64,000 nucleotides of DNA from Paraburkholderia nodosa DSM 21604 (GTDB lineage: Bacteria; Pseudomonadota; Gammaproteobacteria; Burkholderiales; Burkholderiaceae), in assembly GCF_000519185.1 (NCBI RefSeq), contig NZ_JAFA01000008.1:272689-336688 (forward strand). Reading direction: 5' to 3'. Below the pieces are notes generated by a model that was not told the origin of the DNA, searched no databases, and saw only the letters and a program-made list of their open reading frames with translations. Shown one piece after another: positions 25,954-35,721 of this stretch. A program made the position numbers and the translations under genes. Numbering within the stretch: the stretch's first letter is position 1; each line of letters starts with the position of its first letter.

Positions 25954-28241
25954 GCTACACCGTCGCCGTGCGCACGCTGTGCGAGTTCACCGCGAAGCGC
26001 GGCGACCTCGACTTGCGCTTTACGCCCTCGCCCGACGCCAGCGATGGCCGCGCCGGCCACGCGGCCATCGCCGCGCGCCGCCCGTCCGGCTACGAGACCG
26101 AGATCGCGCTCTCCGGCACGTTCGAATCGCTCACCGTGCGCGGCCGCGCCGACGGCTACGATCCCGCTCGGCGCAGGCTCGAAGAATTCAAGACCTATCG
26201 CGGCGACCTCGATGCGATGCGCGAGAATCAGCGCGCGCTGCACTGGGCGCAGTTGCGTGTCTATGGCGCGCTCCTGTGCGACAAGCTCGGCCTCGATGCG
26301 CTCGAACTCGCGCTGGTGTACTACGACATCGGTTCGGGCCGCGAGACGGCGCTCGTCGAGCATGCAAGCGCGTCGGCATTGCGCGCTGCGTTCGAAACGC
26401 AATGCCGTCGCTTCGTCGCGTGGGCCGAGCAGGAAAGCGCCCACCGCGCCGCGCGCGACGCCGCGCTCGCCGCGCTGAGCCTGCCGCATCCGCAGTTTCG
26501 GCACGGCCAGCGCGATCTTGCCGAAGCGGTCTGGCGCGCGGCGACACAAGGGCGCTGCTTGCTCGCGCAGGCGCCCACCGGCATCGGCAAGACCATCGGC
26601 ACGCTCTTTCCGCAATTGAAGGCCTGCCCGCGCGCAGCGATCGACAAGGTCGTGTTTCTGAGCGCGAAAAGCTCAGGGCGTCAGTTGGCGCTCGACGCGC
26701 TCGCTACGCTCACAAGCGCGCAAGACGAAGCAAGCGCCGATGCGCAACGAACGAAGGTGCCCTTGCGCGTGCTCGAACTCGTTGCGCGCGAAAAGTCTTG
26801 CGAGCATCCCGAAGCGGCATGTCATGGCGAATCGTGCCCGCTCGCGCGCGGCTTTTACGACCGTCTGCCGGCCGCGCGTGCCGCGGCGCTCGAACGCGTG
26901 CGGCTCGATCGCGCGGCACTGCGCGCGGTGGCGAGCGAGCATGCCGTGTGCCCCTACTACCTTGGCCAGGAACTCGCGCGCTGGAGCGACGTGATCGTCG
27001 GCGACTACAACTACTGGTTCGACGCGAGCGCCATGCTGTTCATGCTCGCCGCGCACAACCAGTGGCGCGCGAGCGTGCTCGTGGACGAAGCACACAACCT
27101 CCCCGAGCGCGCCCGCGCGATGTATTCGGCGGAACTCGTGCAAACGCGCATCGACGCCGTGCGCCGCGCCGCGAGCGCACCGCTCAAACGCGCGCTCGCG
27201 CGCCTGCAGAAGCACTGGAACGCACAAAACGCCGTGCTGCCCGGCGCCTGGCGCGCGAGCGACACCTTGCCCGAAGGCCTCGTCGCCGCGCTCGGCGACG
27301 TGATCGGGGCGATCGGCGACCAGCTCGCCGAAGCCGCGCTCGTGCGCGACCCCGAACTCGAGCGCTTCTATTTCGACGCCCTGCACTTCACGCGCATTGC
27401 CGAACGCTTCGATACGCATTCGCTTTTCGACATCACGCCATTGGCGCACCAGAACGCGCGCCGCCCGCGATCCACGCTCGCGATCCGCAACATCGTGCCG
27501 GCGGATGCACTGCGCCCGCGCATCGCCACGGCACACAGCATCGCGCTCTTTTCGGCGACGCTCTCGCCCACGCACTACTACAGCGACATGCTCGGCCTGC
27601 CTGCCAACACGGTGAGCATCGACATCGACACGCCGTTTCGCGCCGAGCAGCTCGACGTCCACATCGCCCGCCATATCTCGACGCGATATAAGGACCGCGA
27701 ACGTTCACTCGAAGCGCTGGTTGGGCGCGTGGCCGCGCAATTTGCCGAGCGCACCGGCAACTATCTGTGCTTTTTCAGCAGCTATGACTATCTGCAGCAA
27801 GCCGCCGACGCGTTTGCGGCGCGCCATCCGGAGGTGGACGTCTGGCTCCAGTCGCGCACCATGGACGAGGCGGGCCAGCAGGCCTTCGTCGCGCGCTTCG
27901 TGGAAGGCGGCCGCGGCATCGGTTTCGCCGTGCTGGGCGGCGCGTTCGGCGAAGGCATCGACCTGCCGGGCACGCGGCTCATCGGCACGTTCATCGCGAC
28001 GCTCGGCATGCCGCAGGTGAACGCCGTGAACGAGGCGATGCGCGCACGCATGGATACGCTCTACGGCGACGGCTTCGACTACACCTACCTGATTCCGGGC
28101 CTGCGCAAGGTCGTGCAGGCCGCCGGGCGCGTGATACGCACCGAGCACGATCGCGGCGTCGTGCACCTGCTGGACGACCGCTTCGCGCAGCCCGGCGTGC
28201 GCGCGCTGCTACCCGCGTGGTGGCGTATCGCCGCCAGTTAA
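25950..28241 (+). CDS. XPD/Rad3-like DNA helicase with N-terminal PD-(D/E)XK nuclease-like domain
   Basis: A 763-aa SF2 helicase. Residues about 1-160 resemble a Cas4/RecB-type nuclease fold (RADGYDP, D68; LEEFKT, E79 and K81; then NQRALHWAQLRVYG). Helicase parts follow: Walker A QAPTGIGKT (207-215), four cysteines likely holding a 4Fe-4S cluster (C284, C291, C296, C334), and DEAH box VDEAH (378-382). Late motifs include ALFSATLSP, GGAFGEGIDLPG and QAAGRVIRTEHDRG. The iron-sulfur insertion and DEAH order match the XPD/DinG group. It overlaps the FAN1-like gene by four bases, pointing to joint work on blocked or crosslinked DNA. Confidence 0.9.
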   Translation: MSYTVAVRTLCEFTAKRGDLDLRFTPSPDASDGRAGHAAIAARRPSGYETEIALSGTFESLTVRGRADGYDPARRRLEEFKTYRGDLDAMRENQRALHWAQLRVYGALLCDKLGLDALELALVYYDIGSGRETALVEHASASALRAAFETQCRRFVAWAEQESAHRAARDAALAALSLPHPQFRHGQRDLAEAVWRAATQGRCLLAQAPTGIGKTIGTLFPQLKACPRAAIDKVVFLSAKSSGRQLALDALATLTSAQDEASADAQRTKVPLRVLELVAREKSCEHPEAACHGESCPLARGFYDRLPAARAAALERVRLDRAALRAVASEHAVCPYYLGQELARWSDVIVGDYNYWFDASAMLFMLAAHNQWRASVLVDEAHNLPERARAMYSAELVQTRIDAVRRAASAPLKRALARLQKHWNAQNAVLPGAWRASDTLPEGLVAALGDVIGAIGDQLAEAALVRDPELERFYFDALHFTRIAERFDTHSLFDITPLAHQNARRPRSTLAIRNIVPADALRPRIATAHSIALFSATLSPTHYYSDMLGLPANTVSIDIDTPFRAEQLDVHIARHISTRYKDRERSLEALVGRVAAQFAERTGNYLCFFSSYDYLQQAADAFAARHPEVDVWLQSRTMDEAGQQAFVARFVEGGRGIGFAVLGGAFGEGIDLPGTRLIGTFIATLGMPQVNAVNEAMRARMDTLYGDGFDYTYLIPGLRKVVQAAGRVIRTEHDRGVVHLLDDRFAQPGVRALLPAWWRIAAS

Positions 28242-28269
28242 TCTGGATTCCAGATCAATCGTGAAGCAA

Positions 28270-28302
28270 ATAAAGGCTCGCGCACTTTTCGGTGTGCGAG
28301 CC
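28270..28302 (-). terminator. intrinsic terminator after the ClpG gene
   Basis: GGCTCGCGCAC (28275-28285) pairs over 11 bp with GTGTGCGAGCC (28292-28302), including one G-T pair. It lies just past the stop of the minus-strand disaggregase gene, and the minus strand continues into TTTATTTGC. It also separates this gene from the convergent helicase. Confidence 0.75.
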
Positions 28303-28316
28303 GTTGCTCCACTCGA

Positions 28317-31166
28317 TCAAGCAGGCTTCGCCTTGCCCCCGCCCTTGCCGCCCTTCTTCGGCGGCGGCGGGGGATCGCCTTCCATGTCGTCGGCCGCAAT
28401 CTCACTCGCGATTTCGTCGACAGGCGGCGTCGCCGCTTTTTTCGCCTTCTTCGCGGGCTTGCTCTCCTTCACGTCGGGCGGCACGGCGACCTTGCTGATC
28501 GTGACTTCCTCGTTCGTTTTGTCGTAGCCGATCTCGACGGTATCGCCCGACTGCAGCGCGTCGCCGAGTATCTCTTTGGCAAGACGCGTTTCCACTTCCT
28601 GGCGAATCTGCCGCTTGAGTTCGCGCGCGCCGAACTCCGGCTGATAGCCGGCCTCCACGAGATGATCGACGAGCGTCTGGCCCATCAAGAGCGTGATGCC
28701 CTGCGCGGCCGCCGTGCGCATGACGCGCTCGAGCTGGATCTGCACGATCGCACGGATGTTGTCGCGCGAGAGCGCATGAAACACGATGATTTCATCGATG
28801 CGATTGAGGAACTCGGGCCGGAAGTGGCCCTTGAGCACCTTCATCAGTTCGGCGCGGATCGTCTTGTCGTCGAGGCGCGACTTCTCGGGGCGCTCGAGGT
28901 TGTCCATGATGATCGACGCACCCAGGTTGCTCGTGGCAATCAGAATCGTGTTGCTGAAGTCGACCACGCGACCTTTGCCGTCGGTTAGCCGCCCGTCGTC
29001 GAACACCTGCAGCAGCACGTTGTAGACGTCGGCGTGCGCCTTCTCGATCTCGTCGAGCAGAATCACGCTGTACGGGCGGCGCCGCACGCGCTCGGTAAGC
29101 TGGCCGCCCTCGTCGTAGCCCACGTAGCCCGGCGGCGCGCCAATGAGCCGCGCCACCGCATGACGCTCCATGTACTCGCTCATGTCGATGCGGATGATGG
29201 CCTGCTCGTCGCCGAACACGGTCTCCGCCAGCGCCTTCGCAAGCTCGGTCTTGCCTACGCCGGTCGGCCCGAGGAACAGGAAGGTCGCGATCGGCCGGTT
29301 CGACTGGCCGAGACCCGCGCGCGAAAGGCGCACGGCATCGCTCACGGCGACCACGGCGTCTTGCTGGCCTACCACGCGCTCGCGCAGCGTCTCTTCCATC
29401 TTGAGCAGCTTCTGGCGCTCTTCCTGGGTGAGATCCGCGACCGGAATGCCGGTAAGCCGCGACACGACCTCGGCAATCGACGCCACCGTGACTTCGAGCG
29501 TTTCCGAACCCGTCTTGCGCTGCCACGCCTCGGTCAGCTCTTCGAGTTTTTCCTGCTTCTCGTTGATGCGCTCCTCGAAACCCTTGGCCTCGTCGAAGCG
29601 CTTGCGCGACGCCGCGTAGTCCTGCTCGCGCTTGAGCTGCGCGATCTCCGCTTCGAGTTCCTGCATCTCGGCGGGACGCGAGGTCGAACCGATGCGCACG
29701 CGCGCGGCTGCCTGATCGATGAGGTCGATTGCCTTGTCCGGCAAAAAGCGCGACGTGATGTAGCGATCCGACAGTTCGGCGGCGGCCACGAAGGCGTCGT
29801 CGGCGAAGGTCACCTGATGGTGGGCTTCGAGCTTGTCGCGCAGGCCGCGGAGAATCACGATGGTTTGCTCGACCGTGGGCTCAGGCACGAGCACGGGCTG
29901 AAAGCGCCGTTCGAGCGCCGCGTCTTTCTCGATGTACTTTTGATACTCGTTCAGCGTCGTCGCGCCGATGAGACTCAACTCGCCGCGCGCCAGAGCGGGC
30001 TTCAGCACATTGGCGATGTCGAGCCCGCCTTCGCCGCCGCCCTGCCCCGCGCCGACGATCGTGTGCAATTCGTCGATGAAGAGAATCAGCTCGTCGTGTT
30101 TTGCAGTCACCTCGTCGATCAGTTGCTTTGCGCGCTCCTCGAACTCACCGCGGTATTTCGCGCCCGCGACCATCGAATTGATGTTCACCTCCACGAGCCG
30201 CTTGCCGCGCAGCACCTCGGGCACGTCGCCATTGACGATACGCTGTGCGAGCCCTTCCACGATGGCGGTCTTGCCCACACCCGGCTCGCCGATCAGCACC
30301 GGGTTGTTCTTCTTGCGCCGCGCGAGCACTTCGATCGTGCTTTCGATTTCCTGCGCGCGGCCCAGCACCGGATCGAGCTTGCCTTGCCGCGCCATGGCCG
30401 TCAGGTCGCGGCCGAACTTGTCGAGCGTGGGCGTGCCCGTCGGCGCATCCACACGGCCGTCTTCCGCGCCCTTGCCCACCACCTTCACGACTTTCTGGCG
30501 CAGCGCCTCCGGCGTCACGCCGTACTTCTTGAGCAGCGCGCCCGCAATGCTGTCGGGCACCGCGGCGAGGCCGATCAGCAGATGCTCGGGTCCGACGTAC
30601 GAGTGACCGAGATCGCGCGATGCCTGAAACGCGAACTGAAACGCTTTTTTCAGGCGCGGCGAAATCGTCATCTTGTCGATGGGCGCGTCGGGCGAGGCCG
30701 TGCCCTTTTGCGCATGCTGATCGATATAGCCTTTGATGTCCTGGGGCGAGAGCTTCAACTCCTTCAGGAGTGCGGCACACACATCGGTGTCCGCCAGCAC
30801 GTACAAGAGGTGTTCCGTGTCGAGTTCATTGCGTTGCAATTCATGGGCTTTTTCCGCGGCGCGCTGCAGGATTTCGAGCGTCTGCTCGCTGAACGCATCG
30901 GTCGCGTCGACGGATTCGCGCGGCACCTCGGCGGCGAGGTCGTGCCCCTCGTCGTCGTGCTCGTCCTCGTCGCCTTGTCCGCCGAAGAAGCGCGACAGGC
31001 CGCTGCCGCCCAGCAGCGAATCGAACGGGTTGAGCATGCTTTGGTGACGCATCAGTTGGCGGTAGTCGTAGTCGCAGATCGACATGGACTTGCGCTGCCC
31101 GTTTTGCACGACAGTCACGCGCGCGACTGCGGGCCGGGTATTACATATTTCGCAAAGAGTGGGCAT
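28317..31166 (-). CDS. clpG: ClpG/ClpK-type stand-alone AAA+ protein disaggregase
   Basis: A 949-aa Hsp100 protein. The N-terminal zinc-binding-like extension ([20 protein letters not shown], then SICDYD; C5, C8, C31) and a Clp-N double repeat (about 90-235) precede AAA1 (Walker A GEPGVGKT, 293-300). A short M-like coiled coil spans about 500-550, then AAA2 (GPTGVGKT, 633-640; ILLDE, 702-706). The tail after about 905 is Lys/Pro/Gly-rich. After TSNLGA (745-750) there is no VGF/IGL-type ClpP-docking loop. Together this fits the ClpG/ClpGGI (ClpK) disaggregases, which confer heat tolerance without ClpP or DnaK. The start at 31166 begins the zinc-binding part; an upstream frame is ignored. Confidence 0.88.
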   Translation of the reverse strand: MPTLCEICNTRPAVARVTVVQNGQRKSMSICDYDYRQLMRHQSMLNPFDSLLGGSGLSRFFGGQGDEDEHDDEGHDLAAEVPRESVDATDAFSEQTLEILQRAAEKAHELQRNELDTEHLLYVLADTDVCAALLKELKLSPQDIKGYIDQHAQKGTASPDAPIDKMTISPRLKKAFQFAFQASRDLGHSYVGPEHLLIGLAAVPDSIAGALLKKYGVTPEALRQKVVKVVGKGAEDGRVDAPTGTPTLDKFGRDLTAMARQGKLDPVLGRAQEIESTIEVLARRKKNNPVLIGEPGVGKTAIVEGLAQRIVNGDVPEVLRGKRLVEVNINSMVAGAKYRGEFEERAKQLIDEVTAKHDELILFIDELHTIVGAGQGGGEGGLDIANVLKPALARGELSLIGATTLNEYQKYIEKDAALERRFQPVLVPEPTVEQTIVILRGLRDKLEAHHQVTFADDAFVAAAELSDRYITSRFLPDKAIDLIDQAAARVRIGSTSRPAEMQELEAEIAQLKREQDYAASRKRFDEAKGFEERINEKQEKLEELTEAWQRKTGSETLEVTVASIAEVVSRLTGIPVADLTQEERQKLLKMEETLRERVVGQQDAVVAVSDAVRLSRAGLGQSNRPIATFLFLGPTGVGKTELAKALAETVFGDEQAIIRIDMSEYMERHAVARLIGAPPGYVGYDEGGQLTERVRRRPYSVILLDEIEKAHADVYNVLLQVFDDGRLTDGKGRVVDFSNTILIATSNLGASIIMDNLERPEKSRLDDKTIRAELMKVLKGHFRPEFLNRIDEIIVFHALSRDNIRAIVQIQLERVMRTAAAQGITLLMGQTLVDHLVEAGYQPEFGARELKRQIRQEVETRLAKEILGDALQSGDTVEIGYDKTNEEVTISKVAVPPDVKESKPAKKAKKAATPPVDEIASEIAADDMEGDPPPPPKKGGKGGGKAKPA

Positions 31167-31654
31167 GGTCGGCTTGTCTCCGGAGGATCGGAATCGCGCC
31201 GCCGAAGTTGGCAAAACGCTGGCACAACCTCGCGGCATGATTCGGTGCAACGCGACCGCTCTCGCAGCGGTTGCACCAGCAAAGCGACAAATCGGCGAGC
31301 ACGCGCTGGAACACTACGGAGCGGTGCTGTGGCTGACGATGACCCTGCGGGCGGAATGACTCGCGCACATAGCGTGCGTACACCGCCCTGCACAGGTGCG
31401 AACGATTGTGGCAGGAAACGATCGCCGGCGCGTCGAACGTGCGCCGTTCAGCGCGAGCTGCTCGATCGGCCACAGCAAAGAAAAAGGGCGGGACATGCGT
31501 CCCGCCCTGAGAGCGCGCTCGGGGCGCGCGAGGAGAGCAACTGCGCGTGGCAGTCATCCGCGAGCGATACGTCGCGGTGTCACGCGCGATGCAAGAACAC
31601 GGTCATGATTTTCATGGCGCCGGCAGGTTTGCAATCGTGTCTGTCACGCGTTGC
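31167..31654. other. intergenic region between the ClpG gene and xylH
   Basis: Holds the xylH terminator (31481-31507) and the upstream region of the disaggregase gene. No gene supported. I looked for a heat-shock sigma-32 type promoter (CTTGAA and CCCCAT spacing) on the minus strand and found no good match. Confidence 0.5.
31481..31507 (-). terminator. intrinsic terminator of the xyl operon
   Basis: A perfect 9-bp GC-rich stem (GGGCGGGAC 31486-31494 with GTCCCGCCC 31499-31507) has an ATGC loop. A T-run follows on the minus strand (A-run 31481-31485). It lies about 150 nt beyond the xylH stop. Confidence 0.85.
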
Positions 31655-32854
31655 TCAGCGGCGGTTCGAGCCCGACACCACGTCGATCCACACGGCAAGC
31701 ACGAGAATGCCGCCCTTCACAATCATCTGCCAATACGCGTCTACGTCGAGCATCGACATGCCGTTGTCGAGGCTCGCCATCACGAGGGCGCCGATCAGCG
31801 CGCCATACACGGTGCCGGAACCGCCGCGCATCGACGTGCCGCCGATAAAGCAGGCCGCGATCGCGTCGAGCTCGCCCATCGTGCCCGCCGAGGGCGAACC
31901 CGCCGCGAGACGCGCCGTATTGACGATGCCCGCGAACGCACACATGAGACCCATGAGCGCGAAGATGACGAGCTTCACGCGGTTCGTGTTGACGCCCGAA
32001 AGACGCGTGGCTTCGAGGTTCGAGCCCACCGCATAGATGCGCCGCCCAAACACGGTTTGCGTGGCGATCCATGTGAAGATACCGAGCAACGCGAGCAGCA
32101 GCAGCACAGGCACCGGAATGCCGCCATAGCTGTCGAGCATCAGCACGAAGGCAAGCAGGATCGCGCCCGCGCCGACGATCTTCACGCCGTCTTGCCAGAG
32201 CGGCACGACGCTCAGCTGATAGCGCCTGCGGTTCGCACGTTGGCGCACCGTGAGCACGGCGAGCAGCACGAACAGCGCGAGCGCGAGCACGTCACCCGCC
32301 ACGCGCGGCAAGTAGCCCTGGCCGAGAAACACGAAGTGATCGGACACCGGCGCAATGGTCGAGCCGCCCGTGATGCCGAGCAGCACGCCGCGAAACGCGA
32401 GCATGCCGCCGAGACCCACGATGAACGACGGCACGCGACGGTACGTCGACCACCAGCCGTTGAAGAGTCCGACGAGCACGCCAAGCACGAGCACCACCGG
32501 CACGGTCACGCCGATAGGCCAGCCGCGATTCACGTCGAGAATCGCCGCGACGCCGCCGAGCAGGCCCAGCAGCGAGCCGACCGAAAGATCGATCTCGCCC
32601 GCGATGATGACGAACACCATGCCGCACGCGAGCATCCCGGTGATCGACATCTGCCGCAGCAGGTTCGACACGTTGCGCGGCGTGACGAACGCGCCATGCG
32701 TGAGCACAGAAAAGAACAGCCAGATCACCGCCACTGCGAGCAGCAGCGCGAGGATCTTGTAGCGCGCAAAGAGTTGCTGGAAGCGCATGGCGAAGCCGTT
32801 ACCGCCTTGCGGCAGGTCTTCGCGTGCGCCCTGGGTCGTGACGTCGGGGGTCAT
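31655..32854 (-). CDS. xylH: D-xylose ABC transporter permease XylH
   Basis: A 399-aa inner-membrane permease of the ribose/xylose (BPD_transp_2) type with about 10 hydrophobic segments. Signature stretches include [23 protein letters not shown] and [24 protein letters not shown]. It forms the membrane channel of the high-affinity xylose importer with XylG and XylF. Its ATG overlaps the xylG stop by four bases (32851-32854). It is the last gene of the operon, followed by a terminator. An open frame reaching upstream into xylG is not coding. Confidence 0.94.
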   Translation of the reverse strand: MTPDVTTQGAREDLPQGGNGFAMRFQQLFARYKILALLLAVAVIWLFFSVLTHGAFVTPRNVSNLLRQMSITGMLACGMVFVIIAGEIDLSVGSLLGLLGGVAAILDVNRGWPIGVTVPVVLVLGVLVGLFNGWWSTYRRVPSFIVGLGGMLAFRGVLLGITGGSTIAPVSDHFVFLGQGYLPRVAGDVLALALFVLLAVLTVRQRANRRRYQLSVVPLWQDGVKIVGAGAILLAFVLMLDSYGGIPVPVLLLLALLGIFTWIATQTVFGRRIYAVGSNLEATRLSGVNTNRVKLVIFALMGLMCAFAGIVNTARLAAGSPSAGTMGELDAIAACFIGGTSMRGGSGTVYGALIGALVMASLDNGMSMLDVDAYWQMIVKGGILVLAVWIDVVSGSNRR

Positions 32855-34404
32855 ACTGCACTCGCTGTATCGGGTTGGGCGCGCACGCTCTGGATCGCCG
32901 CGCCAAGAATGTCTTCCTGCGTGAGGTCTTCGTTGACGAAGTCGCCGCGCAACTCGCCTTCGCCGATCACGAGCACGCGGTCGCTGATGCCCAGCACTTC
33001 GGGCAGTTCGGACGACACCATCACGATCGCCACACCGCGTTTGGCCAGCTGGAAGATCAGCTTGTAGATCTCGTACTTCGCGCCGACGTCCACGCCGCGC
33101 GTCGGCTCGTCGAGGATCAGCACCTTCGGGTCGGTGAGCAGCATCTTGGTGAGCACCGCCTTCTGCTGGTTGCCGCCCGAGAGGCTCGCAATCGACAGCA
33201 TGGGGTTCGCCGCGCGCACCGAAAGGCGCTGCATCTCCGTGCGGATCGTATCGAGTTCGGCGGCCGTGTCGATGCGTCCGTGCCTCGAAAAGCGTTGCAG
33301 CACCGAGAGCGTGATGTTGTGGCCCACGCCCAGTTGCGGCACGATGCCGTGGCGCTTGCGGTCCTCGGGCACCATGGCGATGCCCGCGTTGATCGCGTCG
33401 AGCGGCGAGCGGATTTTCAGCGGCTTGCCTTCGAGCAGGACCGTTGCCGTGCATGTGCCCGCGTACGCACCGAAGATCGCCTGCATGGTTTCCGTCCGGC
33501 CCGCGCCAACGAGCCCGGCCACGCCCAGGATCTCGCCGCGACGCACCGAGAATGAGACGTCGTCCACGCGCTTGCGGCGCGGGTTCGTCACGTCGTAGCA
33601 GGTCACGTTGCGGGCCTCGAACACGACCTCGCCGATGTCATGCGGCTCGCGCGGAAAGAGGTTGCGGATCTCACGCCCCACCATCATCGCAATGATGCGG
33701 TCGGTGGTGAGCGTCGCCATCGGCTCGGTGGCCACGTGACGGCCGTCGCGAATCACGCTCACCGTGTCGCACACGGCCTCGACCTCGTCGAGCTTGTGCG
33801 AGATGTAGACGCACGCCACGCCGCGGCGCTTCAGGTCGCGCACGATGTCGAGCAGGATCTTCGTTTCCGCCGCCGTGAGCGAAGACGACGGCTCGTCGAG
33901 AATCAGCAGCTTCGCGCGCTTGTTCAGCGCCTTCGCGATCTCGATGAGCTGTTGATGGCCTCCGCCATAGTTCATCACCGGCTGCGCCACGTTGATGGCG
34001 TCGATGTTCAGCTCACGCAGCAATTCGTCGGCGCGCTGGTACATCGCCGCGTAATTCATGCGGCCGCCCGGGAGCGTGATTTCGTTGCCGAGAAAGATGT
34101 TCTCGGCCACCGATAGCTCGGGCACGAGCATCAGCTCCTGGTGGATGATGACGATGCCCGCGCGCTCGGTATCGCGCACGCTTTGTGCTTCGAGCGGCGC
34201 GCCTTCCCAACGGATCTCGCCGCTCCAGGTGCCGTGCGGGTACACGCCCGAGAGCACTTTCATGAGCGTGGATTTGCCGGCGCCGTTCTCGCCGCACAGG
34301 CCCACGCATTCGCCGGGCCGCACGGTGAGATCGATGCCGTCGAGCGCTTTCACGCCCGCAAAGGACTTGACGATGCCGCGCATCGTCAGCAAGGGTTCGG
34401 TCAT
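32851..34404 (-). CDS. xylG: D-xylose ABC transporter ATP-binding protein XylG
   Basis: A 517-aa ATPase with two tandem ABC domains, as in monosaccharide importers. The first has Walker [25 protein letters not shown] in the signature position (Gln-rich, not the canonical LSGGQ) and [12 protein letters not shown]. The second has a degenerate Walker A (GLVGAGRTE), [16 protein letters not shown] and [11 protein letters not shown]. Degeneracy of the second Walker A is normal in this family. The start [10 protein letters not shown] at 34404 is chosen by alignment. A strong inverted repeat lies between it and xylF. Confidence 0.94.
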   Translation of the reverse strand: MTEPLLTMRGIVKSFAGVKALDGIDLTVRPGECVGLCGENGAGKSTLMKVLSGVYPHGTWSGEIRWEGAPLEAQSVRDTERAGIVIIHQELMLVPELSVAENIFLGNEITLPGGRMNYAAMYQRADELLRELNIDAINVAQPVMNYGGGHQQLIEIAKALNKRAKLLILDEPSSSLTAAETKILLDIVRDLKRRGVACVYISHKLDEVEAVCDTVSVIRDGRHVATEPMATLTTDRIIAMMVGREIRNLFPREPHDIGEVVFEARNVTCYDVTNPRRKRVDDVSFSVRRGEILGVAGLVGAGRTETMQAIFGAYAGTCTATVLLEGKPLKIRSPLDAINAGIAMVPEDRKRHGIVPQLGVGHNITLSVLQRFSRHGRIDTAAELDTIRTEMQRLSVRAANPMLSIASLSGGNQQKAVLTKMLLTDPKVLILDEPTRGVDVGAKYEIYKLIFQLAKRGVAIVMVSSELPEVLGISDRVLVIGEGELRGDFVNEDLTQEDILGAAIQSVRAQPDTASAV

Positions 34405-34425
34405 ACGCTGGTTACTCGCTGCGAT

Positions 34426-34482
34426 GGCCCGCGCGCGACGCAGTTGCCACAACCGTGGCCACACTCCTGGCGCGCGCGGGCC
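34426..34482 (-). repeat. intergenic inverted repeat between xylF and xylG
   Basis: GGCCCGCGCGCG (34426-34437) and CGCGCGCGGGCC (34471-34482) form a perfect 12-bp stem. A smaller stem (GCCAC 34446-34450 with GTGGC 34455-34459) sits inside the loop. It lies in the 93-bp gap after the binding-protein gene, a usual place for hairpins that protect or attenuate mRNA and raise binding-protein levels above the membrane subunits. Confidence 0.6.
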
Positions 34483-34497
34483 GTCAGGCCATAAGCG

Positions 34498-35526
34498 TTA
34501 CTGGCTTGCCAGTTGCGCCTGCGTGTAGAAGCCGTCCTTCACGACGACGTCCACGTTGCTCTTCGTGAGCAGCGTCGGCTGCAGCAGCACCGTATCGACC
34601 TTCTTCTTGCCGTTGTCGTACTGCGCGTTGTACGCGGGCTTCTGGCCCTTCGCGAGATCGACAGCAAGCTTTGCGGCTTCGCTCGCGATGAGCTTGAGCG
34701 GCTTGTAGACCGTCATGGTCTGCGTGCCCGCCACCACGCGCTTGACCGCCGCGAGGTCCGCGTCCTGGCCCGACACCGGCACCTTGCCCGCGAGATGCTG
34801 CGCGGCGAGCGCCTGGATCGCGCCGCCCGCCGTGCCGTCGTTCGAGGCGACGACTGCGTCGATCTTGTTGTTGTTCGCGGTGAGCGCGTCTTCCATGATG
34901 CGCAGCGCCGTCGAAGCGCTCCACTCCGGCACCCACTGCTGGCCAACCACCTTGATGTCGCCACGGTCGATAGCGGGCTTGAGGACCTTCAGTTGTCCTT
35001 CACGCAGCATCTTCGCGTTGTTGTCGGTGGGCGCGCCGCCCAGCAGGAAGTAATTGCCCTTGGGCTGCGCGTCGAAGACACCCTTCGCCTGAAGCTCACC
35101 CACCTTCTCGTTGTCGAACGAGATGTACCCGTCGATATCGGCATCGAGAATCAGGCGGTCATACGAAACGACCTTGATGCCCGCCTTCTTCGCTTCGGCC
35201 ACGACATTCGTGAGCGCCTTCGAGTTGAACGGCACAATCACAATCACATCCACGCCGCGCGAGATGAGGTTTTCGATCTGCGAGACTTGACGCTCTTCGC
35301 TCGCGTCGGCCGACTGCACCGACACCTTCGCGCCCATCTTTTCCGCGGCAGCGACGAAGTAGTCGCGGTCGCGCGACCAGCGCTCGACACGCAGGTCGTC
35401 GATACAGAAGCCGATCTCGGGATGATCCTTGCTCGCATGCGCGAGCGGTGCGGCAAGCGACAGGCTCGCGAGCACGGCCCCGCATACGAGCGAACTCAGA
35501 ACCGAACGACGTTTGGCGAAATTCAT
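34498..35526 (-). CDS. xylF: D-xylose periplasmic binding protein XylF
   Basis: A 342-aa periplasmic sugar-binding protein. The signal peptide has core LVCGAVLASLSLAAPLAHA. The mature part contains DHPEIGFCIDDLRVERWSRD, then VSYDRLILDADIDGYISFDN and VVASNDGTAGGAIQALA, matching XylF/ChvE-type proteins. It delivers D-xylose to XylGH. The ATG at 35526 follows GAGGAGTCTGGAGAC. A 195-bp gap separates it from xylB and contains an AATTGCGGAA stretch resembling the candidate XylR site, so it may have its own promoter. Confidence 0.94.
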   Translation of the reverse strand: MNFAKRRSVLSSLVCGAVLASLSLAAPLAHASKDHPEIGFCIDDLRVERWSRDRDYFVAAAEKMGAKVSVQSADASEERQVSQIENLISRGVDVIVIVPFNSKALTNVVAEAKKAGIKVVSYDRLILDADIDGYISFDNEKVGELQAKGVFDAQPKGNYFLLGGAPTDNNAKMLREGQLKVLKPAIDRGDIKVVGQQWVPEWSASTALRIMEDALTANNNKIDAVVASNDGTAGGAIQALAAQHLAGKVPVSGQDADLAAVKRVVAGTQTMTVYKPLKLIASEAAKLAVDLAKGQKPAYNAQYDNGKKKVDTVLLQPTLLTKSNVDVVVKDGFYTQAQLASQ

Positions 35527-35721
35527 GTCTCCAGACTCCTCTTGATGCCGGTGCGCGGGCGCGCGCGAACGCGTCGCCGCCGCGGCGATGGTTTTCAGGT
35601 TGTTGCCGATGTAATTGCGGAACACACGCGAAACGGCACAGCGTGCGGTATAACCGTAGGACGACTAATCAGCTGCACGACTACACTGGCCGTGCAGTTT
35701 TTCCTTCGCCGGCGCCGCTAG

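Noticed and set aside
29034..32036. A 1000-codon open frame on the plus strand
   Set aside because: It runs antisense to the ClpG gene and beyond. It is His/Arg-rich with no protein features, the usual mirror of codon bias in very GC-rich genes.
35673..35702. Terminator-like hairpin with T-run on the plus strand upstream of xylF
   Set aside because: CTGCACG/CGTGCAG with TTTTT looks like a terminator, but no plus-strand gene ends there and the stem is only 7 bp with an 11-nt loop; probably chance.
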